A DNA stretch of 64,000 bases from Siphlonurus alternatus (lineage: Eukaryota; Arthropoda; Insecta; Ephemeroptera; Siphlonuridae), in assembly GCA_949825025.1 (NCBI GenBank), contig OX463781.1, positions 27,971,192-28,035,191 on the forward strand. Reading direction: 5' to 3'. The notes under the pieces were generated by a model. It was given only the letters and a program-made list of their open reading frames with translations. It was not told the origin of the DNA and did not search any database. A program made the translations under genes and the position numbers. The first letter of the stretch is position 1, and each line of letters begins with the position of its first letter. Positions 48,061-57,833 of this stretch are shown here, in pieces.

Positions 48061-48916
48061 CTTCAAAATGGATTCTTTCTATCTGATTTTCGTGTTGATT
48101 CTGTTAAGACATTGCATTTCAACGATAGACAAATAATAATGTTGGAGATTTGTTGCCAAGTTATGATACAAACGTTCTTTAAGAATAATCAAGTGATACT
48201 CTGTTGATCTATTGTTGATGGTTCTTCTATACAAATTTACAAAAAAATATAATTATTCCACAATACATAAAAATTAGCCCCTTTAATCAGCATAAAAATA
48301 GTGACGTATATTGTTCTTTTTTTAATCTTATTGTATTTATTTATTGAATTTTAATATTATTTTCTAAGAGCTCTCTGTATTCTTCCTCACTATTTTAACA
48401 TTTTAAAATGAAACAAATTGGACAGGGAGGAGGGGCGGAGGAGATGCTTACGTAAATATAAAACATGAAAATTTACTTTGATTTCCCCCGGTTTTCTCAG
48501 TCTATCACCACAGAGTTGTGACAAATATAATTATTTAAAATATTTTCCAATGTAATATAGCATAAAGCTAAAAAAAGAGGGGGAAAAAAACTTTTCATAC
48601 TTTATATTCATTTAGGCAATTTTCATGTTAGAAGGTCCATTTCCCTAATTCTATGGCAGTATGCATCATGATATAGTTATCTATCAGCTGATTAATACGT
48701 TGGCATATGATGCACAACCCCAACCCTTATGATATGATACACCTTAACTAGAACCTTAGCAATATTTTATATATTACTATTGATGACCTTTAATCAATAT
48801 CGGGGAAAATCGTTACTTAAAATGAGCCTTCTATGTTCAAACGATGCCAAGTGAGGTTTATTGTGAGTATTAATGTTGATTAACAATGGTCATGCAGCTA
48901 TGTTAAAAAAAATTAA

Positions 48917-49264
48917 GGGTAAGGTAACGCCACCAATGTTAAAAAAAATCCCTCTCACAAAAATTCTGAAAAAAATTTAAAATGTTCTCCTCTACACCCC
49001 CTATTAGTAGCTAAAATATCAGGTATACAAATACGATCTAGTTTTTGAGTTATGAATTTTTAAAGTTGACCAATTTAACATGGGAGTTTCATTCCTCCAT
49101 GTTAAAGTAGTCAACTTTAAAAATTTATAACTCAAAAACTAGATCGTATTTGTATACCTGATATTTTAGGTACTGATAGGGGGTATAGAGGAGAACATTT
49201 TAAATTTTTTTCAGAATTTTTGTGAGAGGGATTTTTTTTTAACATTGGTGGCGTTACCTTACCC
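48917..49264. mobile_element. 348-bp palindromic MITE, TTAA family, copy C
   Basis: TTAA (48913-48916) GGGTAAGGTAACGCC ... GGCGTTACCTTACCC TTAA (49265-49268). Same length and near-identical inside as copies A and B. Confidence 0.9.
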
Positions 49265-51391
49265 TTAAATGAGTTTTAATCTTAATTATGGTACACAAAA
49301 ATTTAGGAACTACTGATTAATTATGGAGATTTAGGCAGTTTAAATTAACACAGGATCAGTAGGAAGGGCTGACTATCAAGTACCATCTTTGCTTAATCAG
49401 TAAGGAGTGTTGATAATTTCACCCAATGTTCCAAATCTTTTATTTTTTATTAATTTTGTATGACTTAATTGTATCTTTAAGTACTGTACGTATATTATAA
49501 TTTTAAATTTTTAAACAATTTAAACCAACTTGGCGGATTTTGTTCAGAGATGTCTCTTACAGAGCAAACTTGAGTAGAAGGCCACAACACGACCGCGCCC
49601 ACTTTTCAATAGCCGTCCTACTAAGCAGCAGGTTTGCGTGTAATCAAATGGGAGAGGGCTTGACTTTGGTCGCGATTTACGACAATTACGCTGTATGCTA
49701 GAGTTTTCAAAATGAAACAAGTTTAACTCTAATATAGTTTAATCTTACTGGACAACCTTTTTTTTCACGCAAAGACAATATTAATACACTTAAATTAAAC
49801 TTTTATGAACCCGACTTCTGCTACTTCTGTTACATCTGCGCATGCGCCGGCATGCGCGAAGTAATAAAAGTCAGTTTACTGGCGATGACGTCATATGAAC
49901 ATTGAAAGCCTTTCTTCATAGCGAGTGACTTTCACTTTACTTAATTGCATTTTCTATACTTCGTATGTATCAAGTAAAGTTATTTACTACATCGAAAATA
50001 ATGTATGAAAGTTGATTCAAGTACTTTTATATTTTCAATATTTCGTGACGTCATGATACATTACTAAAGCTTGGAAGATAGAACCAAGTTCCCGCCCTAA
50101 CTTTACCGTCTTATATCTCAAGAAGTATGATATTTATGAACTAAATAAAATAATTAGCAAACGGGAGACTACATTGAAGTATTATTGCACTACAAGACAC
50201 CTTCATTAATATCAAGTAAATATTTAAAAAAAAATATTTCCTCCCGATTACATTGCATGTTATTTTTTAAATTCCGGACGGCTAATGTCTCGACAGATGA
50301 CGATCGCGCCGGCTGGGTTTTGGCCTCCTACTCAAGTACGCTCTGCCAAGTACGCTCTGTCTCTTATTAACATACTTAATCTTCAGCTTAATTGTTTCTG
50401 TTGCTTAAATTTCTCCGATTTGATCAAAGCTTGCAGAAAATGTCTTGCAAGTGATATAATAGCTAAAAAAAATATCTTCCTAAAGCTTGTGCTTAAAGTA
50501 AAAACAGCAGTCCACAGTTGCACACAAAAAGAAATAAGTTATTTTCATAATGATTTTTGTAAGCATATAGATCTATATTGTTTATTGTAAAAACAAAATG
50601 CTTGATGGGTACCTTTCGTAGCACAATCAACATACAATTGGGCCTTGTAGGTAAAATAATTTAAACAACGAGCTACATTTTGAAAATTAGAAATGGATGC
50701 AGGCCTATTCTACTCCAAACATAACCTTGGTAGCTCTATGACCAAGAATAAAATTATATTTTATAAATTAGTGATAAAAAAAATGTATATTTTTACACTG
50801 ATGTATTACAAAACGAAAATGCTCAAAATTGTATAATTATGATAAAACAACAAAATTCAGGAACCCCAATACCAAATGGGTTTGATAATTTCACAATTTT
50901 ACCAAGCATAAGTTGTATACTGAATATCACTCATATCATATAATCTAAATTACCATTATTGCGTAAGTAACGCAAGGGAGCTTTCATTCACATCTCCATC
51001 CAATAATTTTAATTTTTGTATCTCAGTTTGATCTTTCATCTTCAATCTTACAGTTCAGATTGTTCTTAATTGCTTTTTTTGGTTAAAACAAATACAACAA
51101 AATTAAAATTTGTAACTTTTTATTTTGATTGAACAAATAACTTTGAACTTTTGACAACTTTGATATAAGAAAGTCTCTACGGCATAACTGCGCTTAATGG
51201 TCAAGGATAAGAAGCTGTGGTTTTCAATATTCAACCAAAGAATTTTCCGAATTTTTTCAATATTTTCTTCCCTTACATAATAAGATGGCAAGTAGCATAT
51301 TATAATGGAAAAATTAAATAACATTCAACTCGCCGTCAATCAAAATAAAGACAACTTACAGCCTTGTTATTTGTTAAGATGAGAATCTGCA

Positions 51392-51519
51392 GGGGGGTCT
51401 TCAAATAGCACCACTTAACCTAAACTTAGCCTAAGACAGTCTTAGCGCAACAATAAAGAATACGCTAAGACTGTCTTAATTTTAGGATTTTTGTAATTTG
51501 TGTTATCTGAAGACCCCCC
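51392..51519. mobile_element. 128-bp fold-back MITE (GGGGGGTCTTCA ends)
   Basis: GGGGGGTCTTCA / TGAAGACCCCCC at the ends and CTAAGACAGTCTTAGCG / CGCTAAGACTGTCTTA inside pair on each side of a short AT-rich centre near 51455. Confidence 0.75.
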
Positions 51520-52498
51520 TCTGGCTTTTATTTACGAGTGGATTTATTTTGTTTTGACCCTCCGGGACTTTATTATTTCGGTAAGAAGATCAAATACAAG
51601 CCTTCTTTGCTGGTTTCATGGTTTCTGCCATTATTATAATTCTAAAAATATAAAGTAAAAATAATGATATATTTAAAAAAAAATAAGAGGCCTCGGAATT
51701 TGATCTCCTGGGAGAATTGGGGGGTACTTGCTTTCTTCAATGTAAGGGAAGACTACTATAACTAATATGACACAATGAGGTATTTGTTTTTTTCTTATTT
51801 AATGATTTATTGTTATTATAGCTCAATTAATTATCGATATCAAACTTAAGATGTATCAGCATGGTAGTATTATATAATATTATATTAATTGCATTGCTAG
51901 CAATCAGTCCACTACTTCAGCTTCCAGGGGTGGCCTTCTTCCCCACCACACTGTCTTGCGTCTTTTGTGCCAACCAACCAGTTGTCTTGTCAGGTGCGAG
52001 TGTCAAATGTCTCCCGTCATCAGAAAAAAAAAAAAAGGAAAACAAAAAAGATTGTGTGTTTAAAAAAAAATGATGCCAATTGTGTTTTTTTTTTAATGTT
52101 TTTAATGTTAATTAAAAAAAATTATAAGTTCAGAATGTGGTTGCAAATTATTGGTCCTTTTAAAAGGTACTGATAGCTTTTTAATTAAGTTGATCGTTGT
52201 GAATGTATGTGTTTATCGTCAAGAGTTAAGCCAGCTTTTTAATCATTGTCTGTCCTCTGGCTTTGGTTTGTCCACTGCTATGTGATTGCAGGGCGATTGA
52301 AAGACGAATGTTAATTGATTGAAGATGTGGTGTGTGTAAACTTATATATACACAAGAAAAACAATAAAAAAAAATGTCCTATACTTATTACAGCATGCAG
52401 CAAAATGAAATATAATGTGTTTTAATTTGTTTCTCTGCCACACATCCATAATATTCAATTTTAAGGAAAATAAATCATTTAGGTTTTGATATATATAC

Positions 52499-52730
52499 AT
52501 AATGTATTTAAAAGAAAAGAGATATACAAGTAACCAGCAAGGCCTTACCGATCGATAAGTCACAGCAGGAGAAAAAGGTTGCAACACTGATACGAAATAT
52601 CTTGGAATTGAAACTATAATTTTCAATTGAACCTGTATAATAACCACAAGATTTTCTCCTGCTGTGATTTCTCCATCGGTAAGGCCTTGCTGGTTAATAT
52701 GCCCTTTTCTTTTAAATACATTATAATATT
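52499..52730. mobile_element. About 230-bp fold-back MITE
   Basis: AACCAGCAAGGCCTTACCGAT (52531 on; written in full only to 20 bases: AACCAGCAAGGCCTTACCGA) pairs with its complement ending near 52697, with inner 'cacagcaggagaaaa' paired to 'ttttctcctgctgtg'. Outside these, TAATGTATTTAAAAGAAAAG and CTTTTCTTTTAAATACATTA also pair, so the arms reach to about 52499 and 52730. Confidence 0.75.
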
Positions 52731-53139
52731 ATGTAACGTTATGTACATACTACATATAAAATAGGAAATGCTACTAAAATAACTTTTATTTAAATTAATT
52801 AATGCATTTATTTATAAAGCATGTAAAAAAAAGTATACACCCTATTATAGTAATATTAACTTACAATTAATAACTATAATAGAAACTGCATTCAAAATGT
52901 GCAAAAGTGATTCTCATTAAATGAAGTAATACAATAATACATTTTTATTGCAAAAGTATTATAATTCATAAACCTCTAGTTAGGTTTGAGATAAATAATG
53001 ATGTCCATTTCCATAATTTCAATAACTTAATTTGTATTATACAGTACGTATTCTTATGTAAATGAAATTCATTATTATTATTATTAAACCATGGCAGGCA
53101 AAGCATTTGTTAAGTCAATCAAGATTTAACACCAACATG

Positions 53140-53390
53140 CATATTGATGGTGTTCCGTCAAAAACGACTATCTCATTTTATTGCGTCCTCTCAAAAACGA
53201 CTAACTCGTTTTATCGCGACCCGAGATGGTCGCTTTTGCACCATGAGTTTCCAGGTATACATTTTTTTTATACCTGGAAACCCATAGTGCAAAACCGACC
53301 ATCTCGGCTCGCGATAAAACGAGTTAGTCGTTTTTGAGAGGACACAATAAAATGAGATAGTCGTTTTTGACGGAACACCATCGATATGCT
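53140..53390. mobile_element. 250-bp long-armed palindrome downstream of the TIR gene
   Basis: Arms of about 120 bases: 'gatggtgttccgtcaaaaac', 'tctcaaaaacgactaactcg', 'gagatggtcg', 'ccaggtata' and their complements in reverse order, with a T-rich centre near 53265. Because of the symmetry, two near-identical ORFs appear on opposite strands (53062-53337 and 53191-53412); neither is a gene. Confidence 0.85.
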
Positions 53391-53604
53391 TGCATGCTTT
53401 AATTCCTTTCAAAGGACTAGAAAAAGAAAGAATTTCAAATTTAATTTAATTGAATAAATTTGGAAAATTATTATGGTGCTTTGAATGAAATTATAAATAA
53501 AGCAGAGGGATGGATGACACTATTATAAACAAACAATAATTTCAATTACTTATTTTTAATTATCACAGAACAGCGTCTCCGATTACACAGATATTAATGA
53601 ACTT

Positions 53605-54642
53605 TCAATGTGCGTCATCAGAGTCCTCATCTGTTTCTGAACTGCTTGAAGGTTCCTCTGTAGCAGTGGTCGGGTTTATGTTGATGTTAATGGTGTGATG
53701 GTTTCCCACCGTCACTCCAGTGCTCCCGCTGACAAAAACTTTTGGTTCAGGCGAGCTTTGAGACGTCATTGCTAGTCTCAGCTGTGCAGATATCGTAGCA
53801 ATATCAGAGCTAGGCAAACCTGCCGTGACTACAGATTGAAGCGCAGCTGCGATCATTGCCTCCATTTGTGTGTTGGCATGTACCGCCATGCCACTGGTAC
53901 TGTTTGGCTGCTGCAATGCTAGTAATCTTTCCGATCTTTGGGCACTTTCTATGGCTTTTTGTTTTTGTTCCATCAAATAATCTTTAACTTTTGAATCCAT
54001 TATTTCCTTGCAAAACTTTTCATGCAATTTTTGTTGAAGTTTTCTTTGTGCAAATTCGTAATATGAAAAAGTTTTTCTGAGCATTGGTCTGTTGTTTTCA
54101 ATATCATAGAATTTGATTCCAGCAATACCACTGAGAGCTAATGGTACTTTCATATTTTGAAAGGATTCTAAAAATACAGGTACACATTTTTCTTTTTCAG
54201 TTTTTTTAGTTTTTTCCATGAGAGCTTGATAAACTGCACCATTTTGAACCCTTTGACAGAAATTATCTTTGCTAAAATTTTTTGTTAATAGAAATAAAAT
54301 TTTGGAACTTCTATCCATGACATCCTCATAGCCACTAATGATGTCCATGCCTGCTCGAATGGCATCCCGTAATAGACAGCCTCTAATGTGAAGAGCATTA
54401 CTCAGGCATTGTTGAATTTTGTAAGCAATTTCAATGTCTTCCTCTGCATCACTGGAAATGATACAAAAGTCATATACTTTTGCATCATCAAGCCGTTCAT
54501 GGAACTCCTGCAGTCCCTCTTGGAAGAGACGCTGCAGTTCCGACGGGTCCTCCAAGATCCCCTCGTAGCTGGCGACGAGACGTTGCTGGAACCTCTCAGA
54601 CACCACCATCTGAAGGTTGTTGCTCTCACCTGCCTCGGACAT
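53605..54642 (-). CDS. TIR-domain adaptor with C-terminal RHIM-like motif (TRIF/TICAM-like)
   Basis: A 345-aa protein with the whole reading frame in one exon. Residues 1-55 are helical and acidic. Residues 56-185 are a TIR domain: box 1 VYDFCIISSDAEED, a BB-loop-like RGCLLRDAIRAGMDI (the usual Pro of RDxxPG is replaced), then DRSSKILFLLTKNFSK and KCVPVFLE. Residues 190-245 are a charged helix or coiled coil. Residues 302-320 (VFVSGSTGVTVGNHHTINI) resemble a RHIM amyloid core, with VTVG in place of (I/V)Q(I/V)G and STG before it as in RIPK1. An acidic Ser tail ends the protein. TIR, then helix, then RHIM is the order in TRIF (TICAM1), which links Toll receptors to interferon and necroptosis signalling; this role here is inference. 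There is no signal peptide or membrane segment. The ATG follows a 5' UTR acceptor at about 54675. The gene could instead be another TIR adaptor. Confidence 0.85.
   Translation of the reverse strand: MSEAGESNNLQMVVSERFQQRLVASYEGILEDPSELQRLFQEGLQEFHERLDDAKVYDFCIISSDAEEDIEIAYKIQQCLSNALHIRGCLLRDAIRAGMDIISGYEDVMDRSSKILFLLTKNFSKDNFCQRVQNGAVYQALMEKTKKTEKEKCVPVFLESFQNMKVPLALSGIAGIKFYDIENNRPMLRKTFSYYEFAQRKLQQKLHEKFCKEIMDSKVKDYLMEQKQKAIESAQRSERLLALQQPNSTSGMAVHANTQMEAMIAAALQSVVTAGLPSSDIATISAQLRLAMTSQSSPEPKVFVSGSTGVTVGNHHTINININPTTATEEPSSSSETDEDSDDAH
53674..53742 (-). other. RHIM-like motif within the TIR protein
   Basis: Codes for residues 301-323. Features shared with known RHIMs: beta-prone V/I residues, STG before the core, a V-x-V-G core, then N/H and a second beta-prone stretch. 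The core Gln is Thr. The same shape (GVxxGxxNTxxN-like) is seen in bacterial and fungal signalling amyloids, so either origin is possible. Confidence 0.5.
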
Positions 54643-54832
54643 CTCTCAGGTTCCAGGAGAAATAATCTGAAAGCTATTAAAAATGATCACAGATGTGCAA
54701 TAATCTCTTGTTTAATTATATAATAAAATAATTATTTACAATTTTATTATGAATTATATATGACTGTATGTCAGCATAACCAAAACGTATAATAATTATT
54801 ACTATAATTATATTGTCCCTTGTCCGGAATAA

Positions 54833-54934
54833 TAGGCTATCAGCTATTTCAGGTCAGCCTTATGAGTTGAATGTGCAACAGTATAAAATAAAGCTCATAT
54901 ATAATTTCACTAACCTGAAATAGCAGATAGCTCA
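54833..54934. repeat. Inverted repeat in the TIR gene 5' UTR intron
   Basis: GGCTATCAGCTATTTCAGGT pairs (one or two mismatches) with ACCTGAAATAGCAGATAGC around a 60-base AT-rich loop. A small MITE remnant. Confidence 0.55.
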
Positions 54935-55224
54935 TTGTTCCTTTTTTATAAAATAATCATCACAACTCTACATAAATATTAGTAAAAAGTAGTTTAATTA
55001 TAGTCACACAGCAATGATATTAAATAAATACTGTATCCTGATTATCCTGAACTGTGCATATGTACAGAGTTCATTAATTCTGATAGTGTTGCTTATATTA
55101 ATTTCAAGCATTTTAGTTGTGGATAATATAATATATAAATAAAGCTTTAATAATTAAAATTTAGTAAAATACAAACAAAAGGCTGGTACAGAGTTAAAAG
55201 AAAAACATTAATTGTTATACTTAC

Positions 55225-55375
55225 TCAATTCTCCATCAACTAAGTCTATTAAGGCAGTGGAAATACCCAGCCTCTCCTCAGTTGGATTTTTTGTGCTGCT
55301 TACAGTGCTTACTTCCTTCTACCCAAGGCTATACAAACAGGGCAGCCACTCGCTGCACAATCCTCTCAGATAAGG
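55225..55375 (-). promoter_or_regulatory. Probable 5' UTR exon and promoter region of the TIR gene
   Basis: On the minus strand a GC-richer stretch ends in GAATTGA and the strong donor GTAAGT (55224-55219), which suits the acceptor before the TIR start codon. The 5' end is a guess. It contains GGGTATTTCC (55273-55264), close to an NF-kB/Dorsal-type site. A TGACGTCA-like CRE lies just upstream at about 55400-55412. Confidence 0.4.
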
Positions 55376-55578
55376 AAGGAACTAATTTACAGTGAAGACT
55401 ATGACGTCACACTAGCTGCTAAGGATCCGCTTGATAAGGATTTGTGATAAAATATTTTCACGGAAATTTATGCAATCACCAAGATTAACACTTCTAAATA
55501 TTGAAGAAAATTAATTACGCCCACAAAGCACCTTAACCTAGATAAAATAGAGTACTAAATATATGTATGTGACTAATC

Positions 55579-55646
55579 ATGGTACTAAAAAATGTGGGTT
55601 CAATCGGTGCTAAATAATCATTTAGTCTACATTTTTTTAGTACCAT
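55579..55646. repeat. Short hairpin (ATGGTACTAAAAAATGT)
   Basis: ATGGTACTAAAAAATGT (55579-55595) pairs with ACATTTTTTTAGTACCAT (55629-55646), with one bulge. Confidence 0.6.
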
Positions 55647-55649
55647 ATG

Positions 55650-57300
55650 TTTAGTACTAGATTTAACCCAGGTTAAAAATCTGGGCTTAATTATAATTAC
55701 TGGTCTAAAGATGAAACTTTAATCATACATTCTAATTGTGATCTTTTAACCACAAAAAGATTTTCTCCTTAAAGAGGAGTCAGTGAGTTGAGTGCGCACA
55801 CACTTTTGCGCATGACGTCATGCACGCGATGATGTGCACACGAAAAAGTTTCGGCGGCTCCTCAAAAGCTGCGCAGTAGAAATTTATGCAAGTTGCGCAA
55901 TACCAGCATCTGCTGAAGTTATATAGTGTGTTGTTGATCCCGTCAGCTGTTAACCAGAAGACCGCAGCATTTGAAATGAAAATTTGCCTCGAATTTTGGT
56001 GTTGTATCAGTCAGACTTTTCTCAAGATTTTTATGAAGAGCTAACAAAGGTTATGCCACTTTCTGATTCACCATAATATGTTCTATCTTAGAATATTTTT
56101 TAAACACATTTTACGGGAGATTGCGAAAGAAATTAAAGTTCGAATAAAAAAGAAGCCACGTTTTCAGAGCATTAGCATGGGGTACATGGACGAAGCAATC
56201 GACTTTTAGACCCAAATGCTCAGAATTTTTACGAAGGACGGTCTCAACTGATTTCAGATCCTTATTTATGGTGCACCGAAGTAACTTTTTACATGCAAGA
56301 GAATGAGCTTTACCATCGGTCAATTTTTTGCTCACTCTACTTTAAGTGAACTCTCGATTGGCATGAGGGCCTTAATTGCTGGTTATTCCTATCTTAAAAT
56401 ATTTAATACTTCAGTAATAGATTATTTTATATAAAAAATTATGAATGAAAGGAAATACTAATTTTTGAGTTTAAAAAGAAGTTTTTATTTTTAAGTCTAA
56501 AGACTACAAGATTATCAACATTATAATTATTATTTGCCATAGAACTGAACTTACCCCTTGTACCCCCACAAAATATTATTATTATTGGCTCTATATATAG
56601 TTAAGAAAATGAGTAAATTACAGCTCTATGGCATACACTAAAATACATACTAGTAAATAACCAATTAAATTTCAATGAATGACTTCTTACTTATAGTGTT
56701 TTAATCAAATTCGTCTTAATTCTATACATAAACACATGCAGTACACTGAAATTGTGACGCCGCCTTGTCAAATGTGAGGGAAGGGGGGAGGGGGGGGGGG
56801 GGGGGGAAGGACAAAATGGCATCCCAGGGGGTAAAGCAGGAGGTCACAATATTATAATAATCGTTAATAACTCAAAACATAAAAAATAAACCTAAAGTAG
56901 GTAACCAACTAGCTAGGTATTCAATAGCTAAGAATGGTACCATGTCATCCCTAGCCATTTATGTGTTTGTCATACGAGACAGACATCAGAACTGACCAAC
57001 TAAATTATATTGAGGCAACTGAATACATATTTTTTCATATATATTACCGAAGAGCGTCTTTAAATTTTAAAATGTTCTTTTCAATACAAATATTCTATCC
57101 AATATGAAAAAAAAAAAAAAAAAAATCACTGATATTTATCTTTTTATATCAGTACTTAATAATATATTTTTTTAAATTTTTAAAATGTGAGTTGCTGAAG
57201 TAGTTAAAAATTTGTTTCATGAAGTGATTACAGTTTTTACGGTCAAAGAAGGATGTGATTTTGAAGGAACAGATATTGGTCCTTTGTGTGAACCACAATG
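55650..57300. other. Intergenic DNA between the TIR gene and the SR-protein gene
   Basis: No gene recognised. A G-rich tract lies at 56775-56806 and a poly-A run at 57106-57125. The ORF at 56111-56335 (minus, 74 codons) shows no domain. The end of the SR-gene 3' UTR must lie in the right part; the nearest minus-strand AATAAA I see is at about 56479-56484, a long way off. Confidence 0.4.
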
Positions 57301-57308
57301 TGATACAT

Positions 57309-57801
57309 CTAGTCATCCTCCATGCTCTCCCCACCCTTGCGACCGTCCTCAGAGCCGTCCTCATCGCTATGTGCAGCAGCGGGGGAGGCGCTTCGTCGAG
57401 GCTTGACCTCGGGCGACGCTGACCTGTGGTTATTCTCCACTTCTCCATCATGGTTGTTGGCAGCCGGAGAGCCCTCCTTGTGCTCTGGCGCCTTGTCGTT
57501 CTTCTCCGCAGAGCGGGATCGAGACTTGGACCTCGATCGAGAGTCCCTCCTGCGAGCAAAGACACAGCGGTAAGAACATGTACACACAAGAGGTGTGACA
57601 GGAAGGACTTACTTGGGAGACTTGTCGCGAGGAGACTTAGAGCGACGACGTGTAGATGACGAAGATTTCTTGGCTCCAGCACTCCTTGAGCGAGACCTGA
57701 CAACAGACAAGCTAGGGTCAATAACCTGTTCATGGCACACAATTTGAACTAGAAAAGCTAGGGTCAATAAATTGTTTATTGGACACAAATTTATGTGTCT
57801 T

Positions 57802-57833
<32 letters not shown>

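Larger units (their letters stand above)
48061..53600. other. Intergenic DNA between ELL and the TIR gene
   Basis: Contains the palindromic elements at 48917, 51392, 52499 and 53140 (listed separately). ORFs of 60-101 codons at 50185-50590, 51861-52173 and 52342-52647 show no recognisable domain, codon bias or splice context. Several TGACGTCA-type motifs lie at 49880 and 50045. Confidence 0.5.

Noticed and set aside
50285..50590. 101-codon plus-strand ORF
   Set aside because: No recognisable domain and composition like the surrounding non-coding DNA.
53062..53412. Two near-identical ORFs on opposite strands
   Set aside because: Mirror images caused by the palindrome at 53140-53390.
56111..56335. 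74-codon minus-strand ORF between the TIR and SR genes
   Set aside because: No domain, no paired exons, no neighbouring repeat ends to support a transposon gene.
57149..57742. 197-codon minus-strand ORF
   Set aside because: Out-of-frame read-through of two SR-protein exons and an intron; the RS-rich frame with splice sites is the real one.
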